This document shows, piece by piece, positions 26,404 to 36,847 of a stretch of DNA of 64,000 bases. This stretch comes from Halobacillus karajensis (GTDB lineage: Bacteria; Bacillota; Bacilli; Bacillales; Halobacillaceae): NCBI RefSeq assembly GCF_900108515.1, contig NZ_FNWW01000001.1, forward strand, positions 806,001-870,000, in the 5' to 3' direction. Positions within the stretch are counted from its first letter, which is position 1. Each line of letters opens with the position of its first letter. The position numbers and the translations under genes are program-made. Below the pieces are notes generated by a model. The model did no database searches, had not been told where the DNA came from, and was given only the letters and a program-made list of their open reading frames with translations.

Positions 26404-27891
26404 TTATGGAAGTTGTGATGTGCCCATCATATAACGATCGCATTCGCGTGCTACTTCTCTTCCTTCATTGATCGCCCATACGATCAAGCTTTGCCCGCGG
26501 CGCATATCACCAGCTGCAAATATACCTTCAACATTCGTCGCGTATTTACCATATTGTGCGGCAACATTTGAACGGACCGTGGTTTCAACGCCAAGCTTGT
26601 CAATTAAGTCCTGTTCTGGGCCGCTGAATCCAATGGCTAGAAGAACTAGATCAGCTTCCCAGACTTTTTCAGTGCCAGGTATCTCCGTACGTACTTTGTT
26701 TCCATTCTCGTCGTAGGAAAGCGCGACATCTATTGTGTGCACCTCTTTAATACGGTTATTTTCATCCCCTACGAACTTTTTAGTCATGACAGCATAAGCA
26801 CGTGGGTCTTTATTGAATTTCGCCTCTGCTTCTTTCTGACCATATTCTACGCGGTGGATCACAGGGTACTGTGGCCATGGGTTCACTTCATTATCTCTCG
26901 TTGAACCCTTTTTGTCATAAATATCAAACTGAGTCAGGCTCTTGCAGCCGTGACGCATGGACGTCGCCATACAGTCGGTTCCTGTATCTCCGCCTCCGAT
27001 AACAATAACATTTTTATCTTTAGCGCTGATGTAATTCCCATCTTCATGATCTGAATCAAGGAGACTCTTTGTATTGGAGTGAAGAAAATCCATAGCGTAG
27101 TGGATCCCTTTTAAGTTACGTCCCTCCACTTCCAAGTTCCTTGGTGTAGTCGCTCCACCACAAAGGATGACAGTATCATACTCTTCATTTAAACGTGACA
27201 CCGGGTAATCTCTGCCTACTTCTGTATTTGTCATGAACGTGATGCCTTCTTCTTTTAAAATGTTCACACGACGCTCTACAACGGAATAAGGCAGTTTCAT
27301 TTCTGGGATTCCATATGTGAGCAAGCCTCCTACACGATCATTCCGCTCATAGACAGTTACCCAGTGACCAGCTTTATTCAACTGTGCCGCTGCCGCAAGA
27401 CCTGCAGGACCGGAGCCCACAACCGCCACTTTTTTACCTGTACGGTAGGCAGGCGGTTCAGGGGTAACCCATCCCTCTTCAAACCCTTTTTCAATGATCG
27501 AACGTTCTACACTTCGGATGGCTACAGGTGGTTCGTTAATCCCGAGCACACATGCCCCTTCACACGGGGCTGGACAAGCAAACCCTGTAAATTCCGGGAA
27601 GTTGTTCATTTCATGTTCTTTCGCTAAGGCTTCTTTCCACTTGCCCTGGTATACAAGATCGTTCCATTCAGGAATGAGGTGGTACACTGGACAACCGGTG
27701 GTAATCCCGTTGATCTCCATGCCGGAGTGGCAGGTAGGAACGCCACAATCCATGCAGCGTGCCCCTTGCTTTTGTGCTTCTTCATCTGAAAGGGGAAGCT
27801 TATAATCTTCCCAATCTTTTATTCTTGTTTCAGGATCGCGTTCTGGTGTTGATTGGCGATTGTATTCCATGAATCCAGTAGACTTACCCAT
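26404..27891 (-). CDS. gltD: Glutamate synthase small subunit
   Basis: FAD- and Fe-S-containing subunit that passes electrons from NADPH to GltB for making two glutamates from glutamine and 2-oxoglutarate. Cysteines for the low-potential clusters lie in ARCMDCGVPTCH and GFACPAPCEGACVLG. The FAD motif is VVGSGPAGLAAAAQL, and the second dinucleotide motif is VIVIGGGDTGTDC. The C terminus has IFAAGDMRRGQSLIVWAI. The length of 495 residues is normal. It starts 19 bases behind gltB with AGGGGGAG before the ATG, so the two are one operon. Confidence 0.95.
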   Translation of the reverse strand: MGKSTGFMEYNRQSTPERDPETRIKDWEDYKLPLSDEEAQKQGARCMDCGVPTCHSGMEINGITTGCPVYHLIPEWNDLVYQGKWKEALAKEHEMNNFPEFTGFACPAPCEGACVLGINEPPVAIRSVERSIIEKGFEEGWVTPEPPAYRTGKKVAVVGSGPAGLAAAAQLNKAGHWVTVYERNDRVGGLLTYGIPEMKLPYSVVERRVNILKEEGITFMTNTEVGRDYPVSRLNEEYDTVILCGGATTPRNLEVEGRNLKGIHYAMDFLHSNTKSLLDSDHEDGNYISAKDKNVIVIGGGDTGTDCMATSMRHGCKSLTQFDIYDKKGSTRDNEVNPWPQYPVIHRVEYGQKEAEAKFNKDPRAYAVMTKKFVGDENNRIKEVHTIDVALSYDENGNKVRTEIPGTEKVWEADLVLLAIGFSGPEQDLIDKLGVETTVRSNVAAQYGKYATNVEGIFAAGDMRRGQSLIVWAINEGREVARECDRYMMGTSQLP

Positions 27892-27910
27892 CAGATCTCC
27901 CCCTTCTCCG

Positions 27911-30900
27911 TTATTTGACTGTTTCTACCGGTTTATTGCGTTCATCAAAGGCCGTCATCTCCGCTTCGAATTTCTCGAGACCGCTCTCCTTCAAGTGCTG
28001 GATACGCTCTTGCATAGCCAAATAATCTCTCGGGATAACTTTAACGAACCTAGATACATAGGATCCCCAGTTTGCTAGAATACGTTGTCCCAGTGGACTG
28101 TTTGTATAATTTACATGATTTTCAATCATGTCATAGAGTTCCTGGGTTTCTTGTGCATCTGCCAGCTGATGGAGATGGACAAGTTCTTTATTACACTTCG
28201 TTTCAAAGGACTGGTCAGATTCATCGAGGACGTAGGCGACCCCTCCGGACATTCCGGCTGCAAAGTTACGACCTGTGCCCCCAAGTACAACTACTTTTCC
28301 TCCGGTCATATATTCACAGCCATGGTCACCAACACCTTCTACGACTACTTCTGCCCCACTGTTACGGACGCAGAAACGCTCACCCGCAAGGCCATTAATA
28401 TACGCCTCGCCACCGGAAGCTCCGTAAAAAGCTACGTTTCCGATGACCGTATTTTCCTCAGGGACGAAGGAGGATTTTGATGATGGGTGGACGATAATTT
28501 TACCACCCGACAATCCCTTACCAACATAATCATTGGAATCGCCGACAAGTCTTAAAGTGACTCCTTTTGGAATAAAGGCACCGAAACTTTGTCCAGCTGA
28601 CCCTTTAAACGTCAGCTTAATCGTATCTTCCGGAAGCCCTTCGGCACCATAACGACGTGTAATTTCACTGCCGAGAATCGTACCTGTGACACGATGGATG
28701 TTTCGGATCGATCCTGTCCCTTCTACAGGCTCTCCTGTTTCGATCGCTTTCTTGCAAAGAGGAATCAGCTCTTCCATATCTAAAGTCTTCTCAAGACCAT
28801 GATCCTGTTTTCTTACAGCATAGCGGCCATAGTCAGCAGGAACATCCGGCTGATAAAGAAGGGCAGATAAATCGATGCCTTTGGCTTTCCAATGGTCGAT
28901 CGCTTCGTTTGTCTCCAGCACATCGGTACGGCCGATCATTTCATTGATAGAGCGGAAACCAAGTTCTGCCATGATTTCTCGAGCTTCTTGTGCGATGAAG
29001 CGCATGAAATTCTCAAGGTGATCAGCCTCACCTGTGAATTTCTTACGAAGTTCAGGGTCTTGCGTGGCGACACCAACCGGACATGTATTCAAGTGGCAGA
29101 CACGCATCATGACACAGCCGAGCACAACAAGTGGTGCTGTCGAGAAGCCATATTCTTCTGCGCCTAACAAGGAGGCAATGACAACATCACGGCCTGTCAT
29201 CATTTTACCGTCTGTCTCTACTACAATTCTGTCACGCAGACGATCAAGGACAAGAGTCTGGTGTGTTTCTGCGAGCCCAATTTCCCAAGGAAGACCCGTA
29301 TGTTTAATACTAGTCCTTGGGGCAGCCCCAGTCCCTCCATCGTATCCACTGATCAGTACAAGGTCGGCACGCCCTTTCGCCACTCCTGCAGCGATCGTTC
29401 CGACACCAACCGCCGAAACAAGTTTCACACTGATGCGAGCTTGAGGATTAGCATTCTTTAAGTTGTAAATTAACTCAGCTAAATCCTCAATGGAATAAAT
29501 ATCGTGGTGCGGTGGTGGGGAAATAAGCTCCACCCCTGGTGTAGAGCCACGGACTTCAGCTACCCATGGGTATACTTTCTTTCCAGGCAGGTGTCCACCT
29601 TCGCCAGGCTTCGCTCCCTGTGCAACTTTGATCTGGATCTCATCCGCATTGACGAGGTAATGGCTGTTAACACCAAAACGTCCGGATGCCACTTGTTTGA
29701 TGGCACTCCGTTTCGAATCACCATTTTCCTCTGGAGTGAAACGTTTAGGATTTTCGCCACCTTCCCCGGAGTTGCTTCGCCCACCGATACGGTTCATCGC
29801 AATGGCTAGAGCTTCGTGCGCCTCTTCACTAATGGATCCGAAGGACATCGCGCCTGTTTTAAACCTCTTGCAAATATCTTCCACAGACTCTACTTCCTCC
29901 ACCGGAATGGATGGACGGTCTTTAAAGGAAAGCAGTCCACGAAGAGACTGAAGGTTATTCTTCTCATCTGTAAGCATCTTGGAATATTGCTTAAAGAGCT
30001 CATAATCATTAGAACGGCAGGCGTGTTGTAATGTAGCAATCGTTTGCGGGTTGTACTGGTGGTCTTCGCCATTCTTTCGGTACTGATATTCATCACCGGC
30101 TTCTAGTACGCGATTGGATCCACGTGTTTCACCATAGGCCGTTTCATGACGCATGAGTACTTCTTTTTCAATGATATCGAGGCCTATTCCTCCAAGGCGA
30201 GAAGATGTCCTTGTGAAATATTGGTCAATGACATCTTTTTTGATACCAACAGCCTCAAAAATCTGTGCCCCACGATAGCTCTGAATCGTAGAAATCCCCA
30301 TCTTGGATAAGACTTTGATAATACCGTCTGTCGCAGAATTAATATACGTTTGAACAGCACTTTCATGGGACTCCACTTCGATCAGGCCACGCTCTAGCAT
30401 ATCCCTCAGAGACTCATAAGCAAGATATGGGTTGATTCCTTCTGCTCCGTACCCAAGTAATGTTGCAAAGTGATGGACCTCACGTGCTTCTCCCGTTTCA
30501 ATCAGAATGCTTACTTTTGTACGTGTCCCTTTTCTAATTAAATGATGGTGTAACCCTGACACGGCTAGCAGAGATGGAATAGCTGCGTAATCCTCGCTAA
30601 TGCCGCGGTCAGATAATACGAGTAGTGTGGTTCCATCTTCAACCGCCTGATCCGCTTCTTCACATAAACGATCAAGGGCAGGCTTCAATCCCCCTTCTTT
30701 GGCATCAAAAAGAATGGAGAGTGTCCTCGCTTTAAAACCATCCAGTTCCTGCTGGCGAAGCTTTTCAAGCTCTCGGTTCGTTAAGATAGGCGTCTCCAAC
30801 CGGATTTGCCGGCAGCTATCTGGCTTTGGATCAACAAGGTTTCCTTCCGCTCCAATAGTCGTTTCAACCATGGTAATCAATTTTTCACGAATCGCATCAA

Positions 30901-32491
30901 TCGGCGGATTGGTGACCTGGGCGAACAGCTGTTTAAAGTAGCTGTATAACAACTGAGGTTTTTTCGATAAAACAGCAAGCGGTGAATCATATCCCATGGA
31001 TCCTACTGGATCCTTTTTATCATTCACCATCGGCATGAGGATCTTGTTTAATTCCTCCGTCGTGTATCCAAAGGCAAGCTGCTTGTCAATTAATTGCTTA
31101 ACTGGACGATGTTCGCTCATCGGTTCCGGAAGATCCTCCAAGTCGAACTTGTGCTCATCGATCCACTCTTTATATGGATGTTCACGAGCAATCTGCAATT
31201 TAATTTCATCGTCAGGAATGATCTTTCCTTCTTCAAGGTCAACAAGAAGCATTTTCCCTGGTGCCAGGCGATCTTTATAGAGGATATCATCAGCAAAAAT
31301 ATCAAGCGCTCCCACTTCAGACCCCAGTACAATCATTCCGTCTTTCGTGACATAATAGCGTGCTGGGCGTAAACCGTTACGGTCCAGACAGGCACCAATT
31401 TGCCTTCCATCTGTATAAGCAATGGCCGCAGGTCCGTCCCATGGTTCCATCAAGCAGCTATGGTATTCATAAAAATTCTTCTTGTCTTCTTGAATGGTCT
31501 CATCGTTTGACCATGGCTCAGGTACCATCATCATGGCCGTATGAGCAAGGGAACGACCTGACAAGTATAAGAATTCAAAAGAGTTATCAAACATGGAAGA
31601 GTCACTACCATTGGAATCAATGACAGGAAGAAGCTTCTGCAGGTCTTCTTCACTGAAATATTCCGAATTACAAAGTTCCTGGCGCGCTCTCATCCAGTTA
31701 ACATTGCCTCGTAATGTATTGAACTCTCCATTGTGAATCGTGTAACGGTTCGGGTGCGAACGTTTCCAGCTTGGGAAAGTGTTTGTACTAAAGCGGGAAT
31801 GTACTAAAGCGAGGGCTGTCTTAAAATCAGGGTGGTTCAGATCGATATAAAAGGAATCCAGTTGTTCAGGGATAAGCATTCCTTTATAAACGATCGTGTT
31901 TGATGACAGACTGCTGATATAAAAGTCATCATACCCATCTTTCTCGGCAATCTCAATTTCTGCTCGCTTACGAATAATATAAAGACGTCGTTCAAGATCC
32001 ATTCGTGTTTCAATCGTTTCCGAAGGTGCGACGAACGCCTGACGGATAAACGGTTTTGTCTTCTTAGCATCTTCACCGACAAATGAATCGTTCACAGGAA
32101 CGGTACGCCAGCCAAGGAACTGTTGTCCTTCTTCCTCGACGATGCGTTTGAATTCCTCCATACAAGCCATTCTTGTATCGCGGTCTTCCGGAAAAAAGAC
32201 CATCCCAACCCCGTATTTGCCAGCTTCAGGTAAATATATATCTTCTTTTTCACATTGTGATTTGAAAAAATGGTGAGGGATCTGTGTCAGTATTCCAGCC
32301 CCATCTCCTGTACTGACATCAGCCGATTGTCCACCACGGTGTTCTAAGTTACATAGAATAGTGATGGCATTTTCAACGATACTGTGACTCTTTGTTCCAT
32401 CGATGTTGGCTAGCACTCCGATACCACAAGCTTCATGCTCATTTTCCGGATGATATAGCCCCTGAGGAACAGGATATCCGTGTTTTTGCAT
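27911..32491 (-). CDS. gltB: Glutamate synthase large subunit
   Basis: 1526-residue glutamine:2-oxoglutarate aminotransferase. A propeptide of 21 residues precedes Cys22 ([11 protein letters not shown]), which becomes the N-terminal nucleophile of the glutaminase domain. The central and FMN-binding synthase domains follow, with the [3Fe-4S] cluster cysteines in [14 protein letters not shown]. The C-terminal GXGXG beta-helix domain has [13 protein letters not shown] and [32 protein letters not shown] precedes the ATG. No gltC regulator is adjacent. A cre box lies about 185 bases upstream. Confidence 0.96.
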   Translation of the reverse strand: MQKHGYPVPQGLYHPENEHEACGIGVLANIDGTKSHSIVENAITILCNLEHRGGQSADVSTGDGAGILTQIPHHFFKSQCEKEDIYLPEAGKYGVGMVFFPEDRDTRMACMEEFKRIVEEEGQQFLGWRTVPVNDSFVGEDAKKTKPFIRQAFVAPSETIETRMDLERRLYIIRKRAEIEIAEKDGYDDFYISSLSSNTIVYKGMLIPEQLDSFYIDLNHPDFKTALALVHSRFSTNTFPSWKRSHPNRYTIHNGEFNTLRGNVNWMRARQELCNSEYFSEEDLQKLLPVIDSNGSDSSMFDNSFEFLYLSGRSLAHTAMMMVPEPWSNDETIQEDKKNFYEYHSCLMEPWDGPAAIAYTDGRQIGACLDRNGLRPARYYVTKDGMIVLGSEVGALDIFADDILYKDRLAPGKMLLVDLEEGKIIPDDEIKLQIAREHPYKEWIDEHKFDLEDLPEPMSEHRPVKQLIDKQLAFGYTTEELNKILMPMVNDKKDPVGSMGYDSPLAVLSKKPQLLYSYFKQLFAQVTNPPIDAIREKLITMVETTIGAEGNLVDPKPDSCRQIRLETPILTNRELEKLRQQELDGFKARTLSILFDAKEGGLKPALDRLCEEADQAVEDGTTLLVLSDRGISEDYAAIPSLLAVSGLHHHLIRKGTRTKVSILIETGEAREVHHFATLLGYGAEGINPYLAYESLRDMLERGLIEVESHESAVQTYINSATDGIIKVLSKMGISTIQSYRGAQIFEAVGIKKDVIDQYFTRTSSRLGGIGLDIIEKEVLMRHETAYGETRGSNRVLEAGDEYQYRKNGEDHQYNPQTIATLQHACRSNDYELFKQYSKMLTDEKNNLQSLRGLLSFKDRPSIPVEEVESVEDICKRFKTGAMSFGSISEEAHEALAIAMNRIGGRSNSGEGGENPKRFTPEENGDSKRSAIKQVASGRFGVNSHYLVNADEIQIKVAQGAKPGEGGHLPGKKVYPWVAEVRGSTPGVELISPPPHHDIYSIEDLAELIYNLKNANPQARISVKLVSAVGVGTIAAGVAKGRADLVLISGYDGGTGAAPRTSIKHTGLPWEIGLAETHQTLVLDRLRDRIVVETDGKMMTGRDVVIASLLGAEEYGFSTAPLVVLGCVMMRVCHLNTCPVGVATQDPELRKKFTGEADHLENFMRFIAQEAREIMAELGFRSINEMIGRTDVLETNEAIDHWKAKGIDLSALLYQPDVPADYGRYAVRKQDHGLEKTLDMEELIPLCKKAIETGEPVEGTGSIRNIHRVTGTILGSEITRRYGAEGLPEDTIKLTFKGSAGQSFGAFIPKGVTLRLVGDSNDYVGKGLSGGKIIVHPSSKSSFVPEENTVIGNVAFYGASGGEAYINGLAGERFCVRNSGAEVVVEGVGDHGCEYMTGGKVVVLGGTGRNFAAGMSGGVAYVLDESDQSFETKCNKELVHLHQLADAQETQELYDMIENHVNYTNSPLGQRILANWGSYVSRFVKVIPRDYLAMQERIQHLKESGLEKFEAEMTAFDERNKPVETVK

Positions 32492-32675
32492 AGTTTTTCC
32501 CCCTAGCGGACTTATTCTTGTAGGTTACAGGCAAAAATTAAAAAATTCTGTCTTTTAAGTTTCTTACTAGTATAGCATGAAAGACCGCAGGAATCACGTC
32601 TTCATCGCGTTTTACAGTTGAATTTTCACGATAGTCCGACAATTTGAAAATAGCGAAAACGCGAATATTAAAAGG

Positions 32676-32691
32676 ATGTAAGCGCAAACAA
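32676..32691. promoter_or_regulatory. CcpA-binding (cre) site between gltB and P1 peptidase genes
   Basis: ATGTAAGCGCAAACAA fits WTGNNARCGNWWWCAW at all 16 positions. It lies about 185 bases before gltB and 165 bases before the divergent peptidase gene, so the target could be either. The remainder of 32492-32855 is AT-rich with a TTTTCAAAATTTTG palindrome near 32695. Confidence 0.6.
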
Positions 32692-32855
32692 AATTTTCAA
32701 AATTTTGCTCAAAAAATTTCATCTATACCCGTTTTATACATGAATAAATCTATAAATCTATACTTTTGTGAATATCTAAACTAATGATTGTATGAACATA
32801 CAAAAGCAGGATTTTACAGCCTGGATTCAGAATAAGGCGGAAAGGAGGTGTTGGT

Positions 32856-33902
32856 ATGAATCAAACATTTCAAGATAGACTGAAAATCGGTGGCATGCTT
32901 AAAGGGCCTCGTAATAAAATTACCGATGTCCCAGGGGTGAGTGTTGGACATGCCACATTGAGTAAAGGAGAAATCCAAACAGGCGTCACAGCCATCCTCC
33001 CTCATCAAGGGAACCTATTTCAAAATAAAGTCATTGCAACTTCCCATGTAATCAATGGTTTCGGAAAGACAACGGGAACCATTCAAATGGCAGAGCTGGG
33101 TACGTTAGAAACCCCCATTGTTCTAACAAATACGTTAAGTGTCGGCACAGCGTATGATTCATTAGTATCTTATACATTAGAAAGAAATCCTGAGGTAGGA
33201 AGGACAACTGGAACGGTTAACCCTGTGATCGGCGAATGTAATGATATGTATTTAAACGACATCCGCAAGCAGGCGGTGAAAAAAGAACATGTAAGGAAAG
33301 CGGTTGCGGCCGCTTGTAAAGACTTTCAAGAAGGAAGTGTTGGAGCTGGAAGAGGGATGATCTGCTATTCACTAAAGGGCGGCATCGGCTCCTCTTCCCG
33401 TATTATCCAACTGGAGCATGACAAATACACGCTAGGTGTTTTGACGCTTACAAATTTCGGCAAGTTGAGTGACCTCTCGATCGATGGACGCCCGATTGGG
33501 AGCAAATTGAAGGAATTCATAGAGGCTGAGGAAGAAAAAGACCGGGGTTCTGTCATGATCATTGTAGCTACAAACCTCCCTGTTACGGATCGGCAGTTAA
33601 AACGCATATGCAAGAGGGCGGTGACGGGGTTGTCCAGAACCGGCACCATCATCGGAAACGGAAGCGGAGAAATTGTACTCGGTTTTTCGACTGCGGCAAC
33701 GATTCCCCACGAAAAAACGAGTAAGCCGCTTACCTTTCCTGCCATTCACGAAGAAGACATAGACGAGGCTTTCCGGGCAATCGGAGAGGCGACGGAAGAG
33801 GCTGTCCTCACATCCCTTTTTCAGGCGACACCCGTGACAGGTAGAGAGGGGCATGAACGTCCGACATTGACGGAACTCCTTAAAAAGTACCCTCTTTTAT
33901 AA
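32856..33902 (+). CDS. P1-family peptidase (DmpA/BapA-like aminopeptidase)
   Basis: 348-residue self-processing N-terminal nucleophile hydrolase. The family opening NKITDVPGVSVGHAT and the Gly-Ser-Ser cleavage region GGIGSSSR (178-181) are present; chain cleavage before the Ser would create the active N-terminal nucleophile. IIGNGSGEIVLGFSTA near the end is also typical. Relatives remove N-terminal D- or beta-amino acids or L-residues from peptides. AAAGGAGGTG gives a strong ribosome site. It is divergent from gltB. Confidence 0.85.
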   Translation: MNQTFQDRLKIGGMLKGPRNKITDVPGVSVGHATLSKGEIQTGVTAILPHQGNLFQNKVIATSHVINGFGKTTGTIQMAELGTLETPIVLTNTLSVGTAYDSLVSYTLERNPEVGRTTGTVNPVIGECNDMYLNDIRKQAVKKEHVRKAVAAACKDFQEGSVGAGRGMICYSLKGGIGSSSRIIQLEHDKYTLGVLTLTNFGKLSDLSIDGRPIGSKLKEFIEAEEEKDRGSVMIIVATNLPVTDRQLKRICKRAVTGLSRTGTIIGNGSGEIVLGFSTAATIPHEKTSKPLTFPAIHEEDIDEAFRAIGEATEEAVLTSLFQATPVTGREGHERPTLTELLKKYPLL

Positions 33903-33957
33903 ACCGAGATAAATGGCTAAAGGCAATTGCGATCATTGAAATTCACCATTTACCAAA

Positions 33958-33987
33958 CAAAAAGAGGAGCCTCCACGGACTCCTCTT
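33958..33987 (-). terminator. Terminator between convergent P1 peptidase and yihY-type genes
   Basis: AAGAGGAG/CTCCTCTT stem; a run of As on the left gives a T tail for the minus-strand gene. Confidence 0.75.
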
Positions 33988-33996
33988 CCCCCTTTA

Positions 33997-34821
33997 TTAC
34001 GCAGCTTTTGATGCTCCTGATCCATGCCGACGGTGATAGACAACATTGATTTCCGCTCCAACCATCAGAATAATGCCGGTCAAGAAAAACCATAACATTA
34101 AGATGATGATTCCCCCCAAGCTGCCATAAGTGGCTGTATAACTTCCAAAATTACTGACATAGAAGGAAAAGGCCAGAGAAATAAGCTGCCAGAGCACCGC
34201 CGTTAAGATCGCTCCAGGTAGAATATGTTTGAACGGGATGTTCTTGTTAGGAGCGAAATGGTAAAGGGCCATGAGCACTCCGCCAATGACTACAACACTA
34301 AGACTCCATCGTAGGACTTGCAATAATACAGCCGTTTGGCCAGGGAGGTTGATCATATCAATAATAACCTGACCGAAGACAGGCAGTAATAATGCCACAA
34401 GGATGGCAATGATCATACCGATGGTTAAGCCAATGGATAGAAGGCGGACCTGAATGAACGACCTCGTCTCTTCCACGTTATAAGCCATATTCGAGGACTG
34501 AATAAAAGCATTGATGCCATTAGAGGCAGACCATAATGTCCCTAAGATCCCCAAAGTTAAAAGTCCCCCGTTCGGCCTTTCAACCACTGCGACCATGTTT
34601 TCGCGGAATACTTCTGCTGTATCACTTGGGATAACATTACTCATTGCCTGAATCGCTGTCTCTGCATCAATATTTAAATAGGGGAGGATAGATAAGACCA
34701 GAATTAACAGCGGAACAATAGAGAGTAAATAATAATAGGCCTGCGCAGCACCCAGTAGAGGAACATTATCTTTTTGAAATTCATTGATTATATCTTTGCC
34801 ATAGGATATCAATTTCTTCAT
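33997..34821 (-). CDS. YihY/UPF0761 family inner-membrane protein
   Basis: 274 residues with six membrane segments and the family motifs AQAYYYLLSIVPLLILV near the start, LLTLGILGTLWSASNGINAF in the middle, and YGSLGGIIILMLWFFLTG near the end. The family was once called ribonuclease BN, which is wrong; its role is unknown, possibly transport. GGAGG precedes the ATG by eight bases. It follows sigL on the same strand with a 59-base gap and may share its transcript. Confidence 0.88.
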   Translation of the reverse strand: MKKLISYGKDIINEFQKDNVPLLGAAQAYYYLLSIVPLLILVLSILPYLNIDAETAIQAMSNVIPSDTAEVFRENMVAVVERPNGGLLTLGILGTLWSASNGINAFIQSSNMAYNVEETRSFIQVRLLSIGLTIGMIIAILVALLLPVFGQVIIDMINLPGQTAVLLQVLRWSLSVVVIGGVLMALYHFAPNKNIPFKHILPGAILTAVLWQLISLAFSFYVSNFGSYTATYGSLGGIIILMLWFFLTGIILMVGAEINVVYHRRHGSGASKAA

Positions 34822-34880
34822 CTAGCACGCCTCCTCATCCTTCTTCTACTAAACTATCCCCTGTTCTTCAGGGAATTAAT

Positions 34881-36197
34881 CTATGAATGTAAAAGAATTG
34901 GAGAAATACGTTCACGTCCAGCCGCTTTTCTTTTGGATGAGGAGGGAATACTCAGCGATTCTCGATATTTAGCAACCGTACGACGCGAGATCCTTACGTT
35001 ATGTTTTCTCATTAGTTCCATCGCAATTTTTTGATCAGACAATGTGTTAAGAGGCTCCTCTTTTGAAATCATTTCCTTTATTAATTCCTTCAGATGCTGG
35101 GAAGAAACTTCGTCCCCGTCCTCTGTCCTATACCCGGTGACAAAGAAGCTTTTTAATTCTAATGTTCCCATGGGGGTCTGCATTACTTTATTAGCTACTG
35201 TACGACTGACCGTGGACTCATGAACCCCAAGTATTTGGGCAGCCTTCTTTAAGGTGAACGGCTTTAACGTCCCCCCGTGAAAAAACTCTTTTTGGTGCTG
35301 GATAATGAGTTCAGCTACTTTCATGATGGTTTGTTGACGCTGTTCAATGCTCTTAAAAAGCCAGGAAGCCCTTTTAAAACAGCCATCCAAATATTCCTGG
35401 GCCTGTTTCCCCTCTTTATACATCTGTACCAGTTGTTCATCCCATTTCATTTGCTGATTCACCTTAAACGGGTCACGAAGCAGGTACCCTCCCTCCTTTT
35501 TCTCCAAAATGAGATCAGGCATCACAGGAATTTCCCCCGTTCCTTGAGACGGCAAAACGGGCCGAGGGTCCAAAGTTTTTATCATGGCTAATCCTTCCTT
35601 GACTTGACGCTCTTCTACCTCAAGCTCTTGCGACACCTTTCCAAATTGTTCAGAAGCCAGGTCCTCCAAGTGATTCATAATCAGAGTGGTTAATAGAGGG
35701 GAATCCGGGTACCTATCCTCAACCTGAAACAATAGAAATTCTTTAAAATTGAGACACCCAACACCCATAGGTTCGAATTGGATTAACAGCCGTCTGGCCC
35801 GATTAATAGTTTCAATCGTCTGCCCTGTCTGCTGAGCTGCCTCAACCTCAGAAATTGTACAAAATCCTTGCTCATTTAAATTTCCAATTAGGAATAGCAG
35901 AGCCTCTTTTAACGAAGCCTCTACCTTCAGCCAAGCGGTCTGCTCCACTAACTCATCTCGCCAGTCTTTATGATTAGAGGCAATATAATCGATCGGGTCA
36001 TGATAGGCGGCTTTATTTCCTCGATCGTAAGGGGTTATATTTGAAGATTCTATGGATAGGATTGGGTTTTCGTTGACCTCCCGTTGTAGATATTCCCACA
36101 CATCCGCCGAAGTCCATTGAAGCATTTTAATCGCTTGACGCATTTCTGTTGTCATCACTAAACCTGTTGTTTGCTTATGAGTCAACTCAAGCTTCAT
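34881..36197 (-). CDS. sigL: RNA polymerase sigma-54 factor
   Basis: Sigma-54 that recognises GG/GC (-24/-12) promoters and needs enhancer-binding activators. 438 residues, as in Bacillus SigL. The N-terminal activator-responsive region starts TTGLVMTTEMRQAIKMLQ, the core-binding region lies in the middle, and the C-terminal DNA-binding domain has the helix-turn-helix LGVHESTVSRTVANK and an RpoN box SRRTVAKYRE. In B. subtilis it drives amino-acid and acetoin catabolism. GAGGTGG precedes the ATG, and a perfect cre box sits 16 bases upstream. Confidence 0.95.
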   Translation of the reverse strand: MKLELTHKQTTGLVMTTEMRQAIKMLQWTSADVWEYLQREVNENPILSIESSNITPYDRGNKAAYHDPIDYIASNHKDWRDELVEQTAWLKVEASLKEALLFLIGNLNEQGFCTISEVEAAQQTGQTIETINRARRLLIQFEPMGVGCLNFKEFLLFQVEDRYPDSPLLTTLIMNHLEDLASEQFGKVSQELEVEERQVKEGLAMIKTLDPRPVLPSQGTGEIPVMPDLILEKKEGGYLLRDPFKVNQQMKWDEQLVQMYKEGKQAQEYLDGCFKRASWLFKSIEQRQQTIMKVAELIIQHQKEFFHGGTLKPFTLKKAAQILGVHESTVSRTVANKVMQTPMGTLELKSFFVTGYRTEDGDEVSSQHLKELIKEMISKEEPLNTLSDQKIAMELMRKHNVRISRRTVAKYRESLSIPSSSKRKAAGRERISPILLHS

Positions 36198-36212
36198 GTT
36201 CCCACCTCTTTT

Positions 36213-36228
36213 TTGGTAACGCTTTCAT
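36213..36228. promoter_or_regulatory. CcpA-binding (cre) site in the sigL leader
   Basis: TTGGTAACGCTTTCAT matches WTGNNARCGNWWWCAW at all 16 positions and lies 16-31 bases before the sigL start codon, downstream of any likely promoter. B. subtilis sigL is repressed by CcpA through a roadblock at a cre in the same relative place. Confidence 0.75.
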
Positions 36229-36361
36229 ATATGTGTAACAGTATATACCTATTACTTATATTGAGCTAATCAGACCAAAAATTCAAATATATATATGGAA
36301 TTTCTAGATTCCTAGTGTGATTATATCACTATAGATCCCTTATCCAGAACTCGGAATCGAG

Positions 36362-36381
36362 TCTTCCAGATAACTGCCATT
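36362..36381. repeat. Dispersed repeat copy 1
   Basis: TCTTCCAGATAACTGCCATT occurs here and again at 49944-49963, with weaker similarity on both sides (AGTnGAAT follows in both). Both copies are intergenic. Confidence 0.6.
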
Positions 36382-36406
36382 TAGTAGAATAAACAAAGGC
36401 ATAAAA

Positions 36407-36436
36407 AATAAGCCTGGTGGTAATTCCAGGCTTATT
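36407..36436 (-). terminator. Terminator after the PH-domain gene (end of the glycogen operon)
   Basis: AATAAGCCTGG/CCAGGCTTATT, a perfect 11-bp stem with an eight-base loop, followed by A-rich sequence on the plus strand that gives a T tail on the minus strand. Confidence 0.8.
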
Positions 36437-36461
36437 TTCTGAATTGTTTCACGTGGAACAT

Positions 36462-36836
36462 TCATAACACGTAAGCGGCAAGTGTTTGTTGTACCTCTTC
36501 AATCGGACTGTCTTTTTTGAACAGTTTGCCAATCGGTTCATTTGAACCAGACAGCCAGATTTTCAATTCAGAATCAAGATCGAAACTTCCTGCTGTCTCC
36601 ACACTAAAGTGGGTGATGCTTTTATAGGGGATCGAATGATACTCCACTTTTTTCCCTGTCATCCCTTGCTTATCAAGGAGTAATAAACGGCGGTCGGTAA
36701 AAATAAATGAGTCTCTTAACACTTTATAACCACTTTGAATTTCCTCACCGTCAATTAAAATTCCCTCTAACTCTTTTTCCAGTTTATTAACATCCACCTG
36801 ACTCGCGTTGCCCATCAATCCATCTAAAAACCCCAT
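36462..36836 (-). CDS. PH-domain protein (bPH_1 / DUF1696 type)
   Basis: 124 residues forming one bacterial pleckstrin-homology-like domain: a DGEEIQSGYKVLRDSFIFTDRRLLLLDKQG core typical of YvbH/YozO-like proteins, then the SIPYKSITHFSVETAG strand pair and an amphipathic C-terminal helix. No signal or membrane segment. AGGAGG precedes the ATG. It lies 11 bases behind the GH13 gene, so it is probably the last gene of the glycogen transcript, though a functional link is not evident. Confidence 0.85.
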   Translation of the reverse strand: MGFLDGLMGNASQVDVNKLEKELEGILIDGEEIQSGYKVLRDSFIFTDRRLLLLDKQGMTGKKVEYHSIPYKSITHFSVETAGSFDLDSELKIWLSGSNEPIGKLFKKDSPIEEVQQTLAAYVL

Positions 36837-36847
36837 GAATTTTCCTC

